DNA of 64,000 bases from the NCBI RefSeq assembly GCF_900590755.1, contig NZ_UUOC01000053.1:124001-188000 (forward strand). Reading direction: 5' to 3'. Source of the DNA: Pseudomonas viridiflava (GTDB lineage: Bacteria > Pseudomonadota > Gammaproteobacteria > Pseudomonadales > Pseudomonadaceae). Below the pieces are notes generated by a model. That model searched no databases. It was not told where the DNA came from and worked only from the letters and a program-made list of their open reading frames with translations. The stretch's first letter is position 1, and each line of letters begins with the position of its first letter. Below are positions 20,327 to 29,691 of the stretch, in pieces. The position numbers and the translations under genes were made by a program.

Positions 20327-20763
20327 AGTTTACGTTCCGCACAGATGATTTCTGCGGAGCAAACCGGTTTGCCATCAACCGAAGCCTGGCATTCAAACTT
20401 CCAGATCTGACGCTTGCAGCTGAGGAATTTCGCTTCAAGAATCAGTTGGTCGCCTGGCAGTACGGGCTGGCGAAAACGCAGCTTGTCCGAACCCACGAAG
20501 TAGTAAAGCGTGCCATCGGCAGGTTTTACGTCAAGCATTTTGAAACCAAGGATGCCTGCGGCCTGAGCCATGGCTTCGATGATCAATACGCCCGGCATGA
20601 TTGGATGCGCAGGAAAGTGACCATTGAAGAACGGTTCGTTGATGCTGACGTTCTTGTAAGCGCGAATGGTTTTGCTCTCTACATCGAGGTCGACTACACG
20701 GTCCACCAGCAGGAACGGGTAGCGGTGAGGCAAGTATTCGCGAATTTCGTTGATTTCCATCAT
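20323..20763 (-). CDS. fabZ: 3-hydroxyacyl-ACP dehydratase FabZ
   Basis: FabZ dehydrates 3-hydroxyacyl-ACP in fatty acid elongation and so competes with LpxA for substrate. It is a 146-residue hotdog-fold protein starting MMEINEIREYLPHRYPFLL. The catalytic histidine is in NGHFPAHPIMPG, with the glutamate following in LIIEAMAQ. The start at 20763 matches Pseudomonas homologues; 20760 is an alternative. Overlap with lpxA suggests linked translation of the two competing enzymes. Confidence 0.96.
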   Translation of the reverse strand: MMEINEIREYLPHRYPFLLVDRVVDLDVESKTIRAYKNVSINEPFFNGHFPAHPIMPGVLIIEAMAQAAGILGFKMLDVKPADGTLYYFVGSDKLRFRQPVLPGDQLILEAKFLSCKRQIWKFECQASVDGKPVCSAEIICAERKL

Positions 20764-20876
20764 TTCGAGGGGAAGCCTGTAGTAAAGATTGGGAGCGCGC
20801 GGCAAGGGCACGCGGCACTCCTCTGCAAATCAAGGAGGCAATTTATCGGCTGTGCACGCTTGATATGAAAAAAGTA

Positions 20877-21932
20877 TCAGCCATCTGATGAAGCATTTAC
20901 GCCCGAGGTCACTGCCTCGACAATCTTTTCCACTTTTTGAAGCCGTCTTGCCATGTCATCAAGCTTGCGAAGCCGTGCAGCGCTCTTGCGCCACTCGCCC
21001 GCAGGCTGCATCGCCGTACCGGACGAATAAGACCCTGGCTCGGTGATGGAATGAGTAACCATCGTCATGCCGGTGATGAAAACACCATCACAGATTTCGA
21101 TATGCCCAACCAATCCAACGCCACCGGCCAGCATGCAGTGCTTGCCGATCTTGCTGCTGCCGGAAATACCGACACAAGCGGCCATGGCGGTATGGTCGCC
21201 GATCTGCACGTTGTGAGCGATCTGGATCTGGTTATCCAGCTTCACGCCGTTACCGATGCGGGTGTCAGCCAGCGCACCACGGTCAATGGCCGTGTTCACC
21301 CCGATTTCCACGTCGTCACCGATCAGGACACCGCCAATCTGGGCGATTTTCTGCCAGATGCCTTTCTCGTTGGCGAAACCAAAACCTTCGCCACCCAGCA
21401 CTGCACCGGACTGAATCACCACTCGCTGGCCGATCCGCACATCGTGGTAAAGCGTTACCCGAGGCGCGAGCCAGCCACCTTCACCAATTTCGCAACGCGC
21501 GCCAATGAAGCAATGCGCCCCGATGGTCACGTTCGCCGCAATGCGCGCGCCGCTTTCAACCACCGCATACGCGCCGACACTGGCCGTCGCGTCTACCTGA
21601 GCATCGTCAGCAATGATTGCTGTGGGATGCACACCGGCAGAAGCCTTGGGCTTGGGATCGAACAGATGGGAAATTCGTGCATAGGCCAGATAAGGATCCG
21701 GTACCAGCAGAGCATCCCCCACATACGAATCCGCATCGGCTGGTTTGAGCAGCAACGCAGAGGCGTGAGTTTGGGCAAGGTACTTACGATATTGCGGATT
21801 GGCCAGGAAGCTGAGCTGATTCGGGCCAGCCTCTTGCAAAGTGGCCAGCCCGGTAATTTCTTTATCCTCTGCGCCACGTAGCGTGGCACCGAGGAACTCG
21901 GCCAATTGGCCGAGCTTGATGGAAACGGTCAT
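20877..21932 (-). CDS. lpxD: UDP-3-O-(3-hydroxyacyl)glucosamine N-acyltransferase
   Basis: LpxD adds the N-linked acyl chain in the third step of lipid A synthesis. It is 351 residues: an N-terminal uridine-binding domain (to about 100), hexapeptide-repeat beta-helix, then a C-terminal helix (LRKLDDMARRLQKVEK). The likely catalytic histidine lies in IQIAHNVQIGDH. It starts 3 bp after the skp stop. A 113-bp gap separates it from fabZ, longer than the other gaps in this run. Confidence 0.97.
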   Translation of the reverse strand: MTVSIKLGQLAEFLGATLRGAEDKEITGLATLQEAGPNQLSFLANPQYRKYLAQTHASALLLKPADADSYVGDALLVPDPYLAYARISHLFDPKPKASAGVHPTAIIADDAQVDATASVGAYAVVESGARIAANVTIGAHCFIGARCEIGEGGWLAPRVTLYHDVRIGQRVVIQSGAVLGGEGFGFANEKGIWQKIAQIGGVLIGDDVEIGVNTAIDRGALADTRIGNGVKLDNQIQIAHNVQIGDHTAMAACVGISGSSKIGKHCMLAGGVGLVGHIEICDGVFITGMTMVTHSITEPGSYSSGTAMQPAGEWRKSAARLRKLDDMARRLQKVEKIVEAVTSGVNASSDG

Positions 21933-21935
21933 GGG

Positions 21936-22439
21936 TTACTTCAGCTGGTTCATGCGCTCGATGACCTGGCGAGTAACGTCATATTGTGGCTTGACGTCAA
22001 TCACTGCACCGCGCTCGAAGACCAGATCAAATGCACCTTTCTTGATGACTTCTTCCACAGCCTGATCAAGCTTAGGCTTGAGTTGCTTGAGCATTTCACG
22101 GTCGGCAACGGCTTTTGCTTCGTTCAGTTCTTTGGACTGGAACTGGAAGTCGCGGGCCTTTTGCTTGAATTCAAGCTCCAGACGCTCGCGCTCAGGCTGG
22201 GCCATTTTGTCGCCACCGCTAACCAGACGATCCTGGATACCTTTGGCGCTGCTTTCCAGAGTTTTCAGTTTGGTCAGTTGCGGACCGAACTTCTTCTCGG
22301 CATCCACTGCGTATTTCTTCGCAGCATCAGATTCCAGCAGAGCCATCTGATAGTTCAGAACGGCAATTTTCATGTCGGCAAAAGCCGGGCTTGCTGCCAA
22401 CACGGTTGCCAGCAGTACCAATTGAGTCAACTTACGCAC
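21936..22439 (-). CDS. skp: Periplasmic chaperone Skp/OmpH
   Basis: Skp holds unfolded outer-membrane proteins in the periplasm. The 167-residue protein has a signal peptide (MRKLTQLVLLATVLAASPAFA, cleavage after about residue 21), then two long, charged helices (about 45-130: KAVADREMLKQLKPKLDQAVEEV) that form the tentacles. Length and position directly after bamA are typical. Confidence 0.94.
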   Translation of the reverse strand: MRKLTQLVLLATVLAASPAFADMKIAVLNYQMALLESDAAKKYAVDAEKKFGPQLTKLKTLESSAKGIQDRLVSGGDKMAQPERERLELEFKQKARDFQFQSKELNEAKAVADREMLKQLKPKLDQAVEEVIKKGAFDLVFERGAVIDVKPQYDVTRQVIERMNQLK

Positions 22440-22484
22440 AATGCACTCCTACAGAATTCGCTGTCGTTATCTTAAGCCAGACTA

Positions 22485-24857
22485 TTAGAAGGTCTGACCA
22501 AGGGAAAATTGGAATACCTGGGTTTCAGAATCGTCATCCGGTTTCTTGATCGGCATCGCCAGGGCGAAGCTCAAAGGACCGAGCGCGGTGATCCAGGTAA
22601 CACCTACACCAACGGAACTGGCCATACCGGACAGGTCAACGTTGTTACATTCAACCTTCTCACCGTTACGGGTCCGGTTGGAATCGCAATTGGAGTCGAA
22701 CACGTTACCCACGTCCCAGAACACGGAGGTTCGCAGGGAGCGCTGATCCTTGATGAATGGCAGAGGGAACATGACCTCTACACCACCTTGAACCAGAACG
22801 TTGCCGCCGAATGGAAGCGGGTCCTGATCCGGGTCAGCCAGGGTGCCAGGCTTGGTACCGCTACTTGGGGTACTGCGCGGGCCAAGGGTGCTGTCCTTGA
22901 AGCCACGAACCGAGTTGAAACCGCCAGCGTAGTAGTTCTCGTAGAACGGCAGACCCGAGGTAGAACCGTAGCCGTCGCCATAACCCAGCTCGGTATGCAG
23001 ACGCAGGGTGTAATTGTCGGTGATCGGGTGGAAATACTGAGCACGGTAATCAAGTTTGAAGAACGACAGGTCGCTGCCCGGCAGGGTCGATTCCAGAACC
23101 AGGCTTTGCGAGTGACCACGGGTCGCCAGTACACCTTTGTTCAAGGTCGATTCAGACCAGCCGATCGAACCTTTGAAGTTCAGGTACTTATCGCCTTCCT
23201 TGTCCACGAAATCAAAGATCTCGTCGACGGTGTACGTACCAGTCTTGATTTCATCCTGCTGCACGGTCAAGCCATAGGTCAGACGGGACGTTTCGTTGAT
23301 CGGATAGCCCATGCTGATGCCAGCACCCAGGCTGTCAACGGCGTAGCTTGCAACGTCGACATCGAGATCATCGTAGTCGGTGGTGCGGTAGAAAGCGTTG
23401 TAACCCAGGCTCACACCATCAGCGGTCCAGTACGGATCGACATAGCTGAAGTTGTAGCGGCTCTGGTATTCGCTGCGGGTCAGGCCGATGCTGACCTTGT
23501 TACCCGTACCGAGGAAGTTGTTCTGGCTGATGGAACCACCGAGGATCAGACCGGCACTTTGTGCGAAGCCGACGCTAGCGGTGATCGAACCGGACGCTTG
23601 TTCTTCTACGGTGTAGTTGACGTCAACCTGATCGTCGGTACCTGGCACTGCAGGGGTTTCGACGTTCACTTCTTTAAAGAAGCCCAGACGATCCAGACGA
23701 GTTTTGGACTGGTCGATCAGGTAAGTCGAAGCCCAGCCACCTTCCATCTGGCGCATTTCACGACGCAGTACATCATCGGCAGACTTGGTGTTGCCGCGGA
23801 AGTTGATTCGGTTCACGTAAGCACGCTTGCCCGGATCGACTACGAAGGTGATGTCTACGGTGTGATCGGTATCGTTAGGCGTCGGTACACCGTTGACGTT
23901 GGCGAAGGTGTAGCCTTCGTTGCCCAGACGGCGGGTGATCAGCTCGGACGTAGTGGTCATGACCTTGCGCGAGAAAACCTGACCTGGCTTGACCAGCAAC
24001 AGGGATTTCACCTGATCTTCCGGGACCTTCAGGTCGCCGCTGAGCTTGACCGACTTGACGCTGTACTTCTGGCCTTCGTTGACGTTGACCGTGATGAAGA
24101 CGCTTTTCTTGTCCGGGGTGATGGATACCTGGGTCGAAGCGATATCCATATTGATATAGCCGCGATCGAGGTAGTACGAACGCAGACGCTCGAGGTCGCC
24201 GGAGAGTTTTTCCCGGGCGTACTTGTCGTCGTTCTTGAAGAAGGAGAGCCAGTTGGTGGTCTTGAGCTCAAACAGATCAATCAGGTCTTCATCAGGGAAA
24301 ACACTGTTACCCACCACATTGATGTGCTGGATGGCGGCGACGGTGCCTTCATTGATGTTGATTTTCAGACCAACGCGGTTACGCGGTTGAGCAACAACTT
24401 CAGTCGCGACTTCAGCAGAATAGCGGCCTTGGGCAACGTATTGGCGCTGCAGTTCGTTACGCACACCTTCGAGGGTCGCGCGCTGGAAGATTTCACCTTC
24501 GGCAAGGCCTGACGACTTCAGACCTTTCATAAGGTCCTCGGTAGAAATGGCTTTGTTGCCTTCGATCTCGATGCTCGCAACAGACGGGCGCTCGACAACG
24601 GTGATCACCAGGACATTGCCGTCGCGACCCAGCTGGATATCTTGAAAGAAACCGGTTTTGAACAGCGCGCGAGTAGCATCCACCAGACGACCATCATCCG
24701 CTTGCTCGCCAACGTTCAGCGGCAACGCACCAAATACACTGCCAGCGGAAACCCGCTGCAGGCCATTGACACGGATATCGGAGATAGTGAAGGACTCGGC
24801 GTGAACTTCGGCAATCATCAGTACGGCAAGAACCGCAGTTAGCAGCAGACGTTTCAT
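22485..24857 (-). CDS. bamA: Outer membrane protein assembly factor BamA
   Basis: BamA is the core of the BAM complex that inserts beta-barrel proteins. It is 790 residues with a signal peptide (MKRLLLTAVLAVLMIAEVHA), five POTRA domains (about 22-420), and a C-terminal 16-strand barrel. The VRGF motif of the barrel is in FNSVRGFKDS, and the last residue is Phe (FSLGQTF), the outer-membrane C-terminal signature. The start at 24857 is set by the signal peptide. A terminator-like hairpin lies between it and rseP. Confidence 0.97.
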   Translation of the reverse strand: MKRLLLTAVLAVLMIAEVHAESFTISDIRVNGLQRVSAGSVFGALPLNVGEQADDGRLVDATRALFKTGFFQDIQLGRDGNVLVITVVERPSVASIEIEGNKAISTEDLMKGLKSSGLAEGEIFQRATLEGVRNELQRQYVAQGRYSAEVATEVVAQPRNRVGLKININEGTVAAIQHINVVGNSVFPDEDLIDLFELKTTNWLSFFKNDDKYAREKLSGDLERLRSYYLDRGYINMDIASTQVSITPDKKSVFITVNVNEGQKYSVKSVKLSGDLKVPEDQVKSLLLVKPGQVFSRKVMTTTSELITRRLGNEGYTFANVNGVPTPNDTDHTVDITFVVDPGKRAYVNRINFRGNTKSADDVLRREMRQMEGGWASTYLIDQSKTRLDRLGFFKEVNVETPAVPGTDDQVDVNYTVEEQASGSITASVGFAQSAGLILGGSISQNNFLGTGNKVSIGLTRSEYQSRYNFSYVDPYWTADGVSLGYNAFYRTTDYDDLDVDVASYAVDSLGAGISMGYPINETSRLTYGLTVQQDEIKTGTYTVDEIFDFVDKEGDKYLNFKGSIGWSESTLNKGVLATRGHSQSLVLESTLPGSDLSFFKLDYRAQYFHPITDNYTLRLHTELGYGDGYGSTSGLPFYENYYAGGFNSVRGFKDSTLGPRSTPSSGTKPGTLADPDQDPLPFGGNVLVQGGVEVMFPLPFIKDQRSLRTSVFWDVGNVFDSNCDSNRTRNGEKVECNNVDLSGMASSVGVGVTWITALGPLSFALAMPIKKPDDDSETQVFQFSLGQTF

Positions 24858-24880
24858 GAAGTCCTTTCTTATTCCAACTG

Positions 24881-24911
24881 GCAATAAACAAACTGCCGCA
24901 AAATGCGGCAG
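24881..24911 (-). terminator. Terminator-like hairpin in the bamA leader
   Basis: CTGCCGC (24893-24899) pairs with GCGGCAG (24905-24911) around a 5-base loop. On the minus strand TTTGTTTATT follows. It lies between the rseP stop and the bamA start, so bamA may be partly uncoupled from upstream transcription. Confidence 0.65.
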
Positions 24912-24936
24912 ATTCGCAACTCAGCAAAGCTAAGCT

Positions 24937-26289
24937 TTACAGTCGACCCAGATCGTTGACCAGCGCGAGCAGCATGACGCCGACCACCAGACTGATACCG
25001 ATCTGAACCCCCCAACCTTGAACCCTATCCGAAAGGGGGCGACCACGTGCCCACTCGATCAGATAAAACAGCAAATGCCCCCCGTCCAGTACTGGAATGG
25101 GCAGCAAATTCAGAACTCCCAGGCTTATGCTCAGATAGGCCAGGAAATTCAGGAAGTCACCAATGCCCGACTGGGCCGAAGCGCCCGCCACTTTAGCAAT
25201 GGTTATCGGTCCACTCAAGTTTTTTACCGAGAGCTCACCGAACAACATTTTTTTAAGCGAATCCAGCGTCAGGATGCTCATGGTCCAGGTACGCTTCGCG
25301 CCCTCGGCCACGGCGGCTACAGGACCGTAACTGACTTCCCGGAGCATCTCTGGTGGCCAGTCGATACCTTTGACGCCCGCCCCCAGATAACCGGTGGCCG
25401 CCTTACCCTCACCGCGAACGGCCAGGGTCAACGGAATATCCAGCTGTGCGCCATCGCGCTCGACCCGAAGCGAAATTTTTGCATCGGGACGCTGGCGAAC
25501 CTTATCGACAACTTGTTGCCATTCGTCGAGAGGCTGACCATCCAACGCCAGCAATCGGTCACCGGTTTTCAAGCCTGCGGCCTGAGCGGGACCATCGGGG
25601 TCGATTTCAGCCAGAACCGGCGGCAAGGCAGGGCGCCACGGGCGCAGCCCCAAAGATTTGATCGGGTCCGGCTCTTCAGCACCTTTGAGCCAGCTATCCA
25701 GAGCCAGCTCATGGGAGGTGTCAGTAGTCGAACCCTGCTCACGCACCTTCAGCGCGATAGTGCCGCTTTCGCCCAAGCGGCGCACCAGCTGCAGATTGAC
25801 AGCTGACCAGCCGGAGGTAGGCTCACCATCAACAGAGACAATCTCCTGCCCGGCGGCCAGCCCTGCTTTCTGGGCGATACTGCCAGCTTCGACCGCGCCA
25901 ATGACTGGACGCACCTGCTGGCTGCCCAACATCGCCAAGACCCAGAAGAACACGATGGCCAATAAAAAGTTGGCGATCGGGCCGGCACTGACGATGGCGA
26001 TACGCTGATAAACCGATTTACGATTGAATGATTCCCCTGCCAACTCAGGCGGGACATCACCTTCACGCTCGTCGAGCATTTTTACGTAGCCACCCAGCGG
26101 AATCGCGGCGACTACAAACTCAGTGCCCTGCTTGTCATGCCAGCGTAGCAACGGCGTGCCGAAACCCACCGAAAAACGCAAAACCTTGACGCCACAACGC
26201 CTGGCCACCCAAAAGTGACCAAATTCGTGAAAGGTTACCAGCACGCCCAGCGCAACCAGGGTGCCAACAATCATATAAAGCGCGCTCAT
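24937..26289 (-). CDS. rseP: Site-2 intramembrane metalloprotease RseP
   Basis: RseP cuts the transmembrane part of anti-sigma factor RseA/MucA after a first site-1 cut, releasing the envelope-stress sigma factor. It is 450 residues. Zinc ligands H21, E22 and H25 lie in FHEFGH in the first membrane helix. Two PDZ domains follow (about 115-290), and the third zinc ligand is in NLLPIPVLDGGH near residue 395. The start is ATG 26289; a TTG one codon earlier is unlikely. Neighbours dxr and bamA are the usual ones. Confidence 0.96.
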   Translation of the reverse strand: MSALYMIVGTLVALGVLVTFHEFGHFWVARRCGVKVLRFSVGFGTPLLRWHDKQGTEFVVAAIPLGGYVKMLDEREGDVPPELAGESFNRKSVYQRIAIVSAGPIANFLLAIVFFWVLAMLGSQQVRPVIGAVEAGSIAQKAGLAAGQEIVSVDGEPTSGWSAVNLQLVRRLGESGTIALKVREQGSTTDTSHELALDSWLKGAEEPDPIKSLGLRPWRPALPPVLAEIDPDGPAQAAGLKTGDRLLALDGQPLDEWQQVVDKVRQRPDAKISLRVERDGAQLDIPLTLAVRGEGKAATGYLGAGVKGIDWPPEMLREVSYGPVAAVAEGAKRTWTMSILTLDSLKKMLFGELSVKNLSGPITIAKVAGASAQSGIGDFLNFLAYLSISLGVLNLLPIPVLDGGHLLFYLIEWARGRPLSDRVQGWGVQIGISLVVGVMLLALVNDLGRL

Positions 26290-26360
26290 CAACTTTCTCC
26301 AGACACAAACCCGGCAGGTTTTGAAACCTGCTCACAGCCTGTGCTTTCTAGCATGTACTG

Positions 26361-27551
26361 TTATCGCCCGTTACGACTGAGCCATTGCTCTGCCAGAACG
26401 CGCGCTTTCGAATCCACTTCGAATACTGCTCCAAGATCGTCAAGCGCAACGATCGGCTCACGATTCAAAACCTCGTCGATCATACTCGCGATTTCCGGAT
26501 AGCGGATGCGCCGCTCAAGAAATGCCGCCACCGCCACTTCGTTGGCCGCATTGAGCATTGCCGGGGCACTGTTGCCTGCCTCGGCAGCCTGCCGAGCCAG
26601 ACGCAGGCATGGGAAGCGCTGCTCGTCGGGTGCCTGGAAATCCAGTCGGCCAATGCTGAACAGATCCAGTGGCGCAACGCCTGAGTCGATACGCACCGGC
26701 CAGGCCAGAGCGTGGGCGATAGGCGTACGCATATCCGGGTTACCCAGCTGAGCCAACACCGAACCATCCACGTAATCCACCATTGAATGGATGACGCTCT
26801 GCGGGTGGATCACCACTTCGATCTGATCCGGCCGGGCATCGAACAACCAGCAGGCCTCGATCAACTCCAGACCCTTGTTGACCATACTTGCGGAGTCTAC
26901 CGAGATCTTGCGACCCATGGACCAGTTCGGATGAGCGCAAGCCTGTTCCGGCGTCACGCCATGCAACTCGCCCAACGGTGTTTCGCGAAACGGCCCACCG
27001 GAACCCGTCAGCAGAATCCGCCGCACACCCACCGGGACCAGCCCACGGGCGTAATCAACCGGCAAACACTGAAAGATCGCGTTGTGCTCGCTGTCGATGG
27101 GCAGCAGCACTGCGCCACTCTGCCGAACAGCCTGCATGAACAAGGCGCCGGACATGACCAGTGCCTCTTTGTTGGCCAGCAGTACCTTTTTACCGGCCTC
27201 GACAGCCGCCATTGTCGGCCGCAACCCCGCCGCACCGACAATAGCCGCCAACACGGTATCGACCTGGGAATGAGAGGCGACTTCGCAGAGACCGCTCTCC
27301 CCCACCAACACGCGCGTATCCAGACCCGCAACCGCCAAGTCATCCTGCAACTTGCGAGCAGCTTCCTGGGTGGGCAGTACAGCGAATTGCGGCGTGTGCT
27401 TGACACACAAGGCCAGCAACTCGCTATGGCGCGTGAAGCCGGTCAAGGCGAAAACCTGATAGAGCTCAGGATGGCGAGCGATAACGTCAAGGGTACTCAG
27501 ACCAACAGAACCCGTAGCACCCAGCACTGTAACCTGTTGAGGACGACTCAC
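26361..27551 (-). CDS. dxr: 1-deoxy-D-xylulose-5-phosphate reductoisomerase
   Basis: Dxr converts DXP to MEP with NADPH, the first committed step of the MEP pathway. It is 396 residues. The NADPH motif VLGATGSVGLSTLD lies at about 9-22. Metal and substrate residues are in PIDSEHNAIFQ and VDSASMVNKGLELIEA. The start is GTG at 27551 (then SRPQQVTVLG), overlapping the cdsA stop by 4 bp; a GTG at 27563 would add four residues. Confidence 0.96.
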   Translation of the reverse strand: MSRPQQVTVLGATGSVGLSTLDVIARHPELYQVFALTGFTRHSELLALCVKHTPQFAVLPTQEAARKLQDDLAVAGLDTRVLVGESGLCEVASHSQVDTVLAAIVGAAGLRPTMAAVEAGKKVLLANKEALVMSGALFMQAVRQSGAVLLPIDSEHNAIFQCLPVDYARGLVPVGVRRILLTGSGGPFRETPLGELHGVTPEQACAHPNWSMGRKISVDSASMVNKGLELIEACWLFDARPDQIEVVIHPQSVIHSMVDYVDGSVLAQLGNPDMRTPIAHALAWPVRIDSGVAPLDLFSIGRLDFQAPDEQRFPCLRLARQAAEAGNSAPAMLNAANEVAVAAFLERRIRYPEIASMIDEVLNREPIVALDDLGAVFEVDSKARVLAEQWLSRNGR

Positions 27552-28363
27552 AGCACGCCCCACTCAGCAGCCCACAGCAGCACAGCGAAAACCGGAATCG
27601 CAGCCGTCAGGCTGTCGATGCGATCAAGCACGCCGCCATGACCTGGCAGCAGATTACTGCTGTCCTTGATGCCGGATTGACGCTTGAACATGCTTTCAGT
27701 CAAATCACCCACCACCGAAATGAACACAACGACGGCCGCGCCAATCAGTCCGAACACGAACTGCGAGGCTGACCAGCCGCGAAAAACGCCCACAACGACA
27801 GTGATCAGCAGGCAGGTCAGCAAGCCACCGTAAACACCTTCCCAGCTTTTCCCCGGACTGACTTTGGGTGCTAGCTTGCGCTTGCCAAAGGCCTTGCCGG
27901 AAAAGTAGGCGCCGATGTCAGCACCCCAGACCAGCACCATGACAGCAAGAATCAGCCAGTTACCCAGTGGCCATTGCTTGATGAGCACCAGACCTTGCCA
28001 GGCGGGCAGCAGGATCAACAGACCGATCACCAACTTGCTGGCCGCGCTGGACCAATGCCCGCTGGACGCTGGAAAGGTGAGTACCAGCCAGGTTGCTACC
28101 GCCCACCAGATAACTGCCGCAATCAACACCCAAGGGGCAAGACCCGGCATCAGGTATAGAAGGAACAGCAGCCCGGCGACCACAGCCGCATAGGCAATGC
28201 GCGCAGACTGCGCAGGAAAACCTGCCAGACGTGCCCACTCCCATGCGCCCAGGGTCACCACCAGACCAATGAAGAGCGCGAAGCTCGCCCCTGCGAGCAG
28301 GAAAAAGCCGCAAAGCGCTATCGGCAACAAGATAAGCGCCGTGATGATCCGTTGTTTCAACAT
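27548..28363 (-). CDS. cdsA: Phosphatidate cytidylyltransferase
   Basis: CdsA makes CDP-diacylglycerol from phosphatidic acid and CTP, feeding all phospholipid synthesis. It is a 271-residue inner-membrane protein with about eight hydrophobic segments. The family signature runs through the C-terminal region (GDLTESMFKR, then IKDSSNLLPGHGGVLDRID). Its ATG overlaps the uppS stop by one base (TAATG). plsB at 46172 makes the precursor of its substrate. Confidence 0.96.
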   Translation of the reverse strand: MLKQRIITALILLPIALCGFFLLAGASFALFIGLVVTLGAWEWARLAGFPAQSARIAYAAVVAGLLFLLYLMPGLAPWVLIAAVIWWAVATWLVLTFPASSGHWSSAASKLVIGLLILLPAWQGLVLIKQWPLGNWLILAVMVLVWGADIGAYFSGKAFGKRKLAPKVSPGKSWEGVYGGLLTCLLITVVVGVFRGWSASQFVFGLIGAAVVVFISVVGDLTESMFKRQSGIKDSSNLLPGHGGVLDRIDSLTAAIPVFAVLLWAAEWGVL

Positions 28364-29118
28364 TAAGCCCGGGCTCCAGCTTCTACCTGTTCGCTCGTTT
28401 TACCGAAACGACGTTGGCGCGAAGCAAAATCGGCCAGCGCAGCGCGCATGGCATCGTGTTTGAAGTCCGGCCAGAACAGGTCGGAGAAGTACAGCTCGGC
28501 ATAAGCCAGCTGCCAAAGCAGGAAATTGCTGATGCGGTGTTCGCCACCGGTGCGAATGCACAGGTCAGGCAACGGCAAATCGCCGGTTGCCAGACAGGTC
28601 TGCAGCAGCTCAGGGGTGATGTCCTCAGGACGAAGATGTCCGGCCTGGACTTCACGAGCCAGTCGCTGCGCGGCCTGGGCAATATCCCACTGACCACCAT
28701 AGTTGGCGGCGATCTGCAGGACGAAGCGATTATTACCGGCGGTGCTGACCTCGGCTTCACGCATGGCGGCCTGAAGCTCCGGATGGAAACGGGATCGGTC
28801 GCCAATGATGCGCAAGCTGATCTCGTTTTCATTCAGGCGTCGTGTTTCACGGCGCAGGGCCGTGAAAAACAACTCCATCAAGGCCCCGACTTCTTCGGCG
28901 GGTCGCTGCCAGTTTTCACTGGAGAAAGCGAACAGCGTCAGCACCTCGACCTTGGCCTCGGCACACACCTCGATTACCGCTCGGACAGCATCAACGCCTG
29001 CCTTGTGCCCCGCAACACCGGGCAGCAGACGCTTTTTTGCCCAGCGATTATTGCCGTCCATGATGATCGCGACATGACGCGGCACCGCCAAGGGTGCGGC
29101 CAGCTTTGTCTTTTCCAT
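28363..29118 (-). CDS. uppS: Undecaprenyl diphosphate synthase
   Basis: UppS (IspU) extends farnesyl diphosphate with eight isoprene units in cis to make the C55 lipid carrier for peptidoglycan and O-antigen. It is 251 residues. The catalytic aspartate is in AIIMDGNNRWAKKR (about 17-30), and RTGGEHRISNF and LYFSDLFWPDF are the other conserved blocks. It starts 15 bp after the frr stop. Confidence 0.97.
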   Translation of the reverse strand: MEKTKLAAPLAVPRHVAIIMDGNNRWAKKRLLPGVAGHKAGVDAVRAVIEVCAEAKVEVLTLFAFSSENWQRPAEEVGALMELFFTALRRETRRLNENEISLRIIGDRSRFHPELQAAMREAEVSTAGNNRFVLQIAANYGGQWDIAQAAQRLAREVQAGHLRPEDITPELLQTCLATGDLPLPDLCIRTGGEHRISNFLLWQLAYAELYFSDLFWPDFKHDAMRAALADFASRQRRFGKTSEQVEAGARA

Positions 29119-29133
29119 GAAAGCACCCCGACC

Positions 29134-29691
29134 TTATACCGCCATCAGGTCTGCTTCTTTCTGCTTGGTCGCCGAGTCGATGTCTGCCTCAGCCTTGTCG
29201 GTCAGCTTCTGGATATCAGCAGACGCACGACGCTCTTCGTCTTCGCTGATTTCCTTGTCCTTGACCAGTTTCTTCAGATCACCCAATGCGTCACGGCGGA
29301 TATTACGCACGGCAACACGCGCATCTTCAGCAGCACTGCGCGCCTGCTTGGTGAAGCCCTTGCGGGTTTCCTCAGTCAGGGCAGGCATGGAGATCAACAG
29401 CAGCTCGCCGAGGTTGGTCGGGTTCAGGTTCAGACCTGCGCTCTGGATCGCCTTGTCGACAGCCGCGAGCATGTTGCGCTCGAAAGCCACGACTTGCAGG
29501 GTCCGGGAGTCTTTTACTGTAACGTTGGCAACACCACTCAAAGGAGTGTCAGCGCCGTAATAAGGCACCATCACGCTACCCAGAATGCTTGGGTGAGCCT
29601 TGCCGGTACGAATCTGACCAAATGCATGGGCCAGGGATTCGAGAGATTTCTGCATGCGCTCTTGAGCGTCTTTCTTGATGTCGTTGATCAT
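29134..29691 (-). CDS. frr: Ribosome recycling factor
   Basis: RRF splits post-termination ribosomes with EF-G. It is 185 residues with a three-helix bundle and a small beta/alpha domain. Typical blocks are RTGKAHPSIL, LTEETRKGF and VAVRNIRRDA. It overlaps pyrH by 4 bp. Confidence 0.97.
   Translation of the reverse strand: MINDIKKDAQERMQKSLESLAHAFGQIRTGKAHPSILGSVMVPYYGADTPLSGVANVTVKDSRTLQVVAFERNMLAAVDKAIQSAGLNLNPTNLGELLLISMPALTEETRKGFTKQARSAAEDARVAVRNIRRDALGDLKKLVKDKEISEDEERRASADIQKLTDKAEADIDSATKQKEADLMAV

Noticed and set aside
22509..24512. Plus-strand open frame of 667 codons opposite bamA
   Set aside because: Antisense shadow; the bamA frame has a signal peptide, POTRA repeats and a barrel signature.
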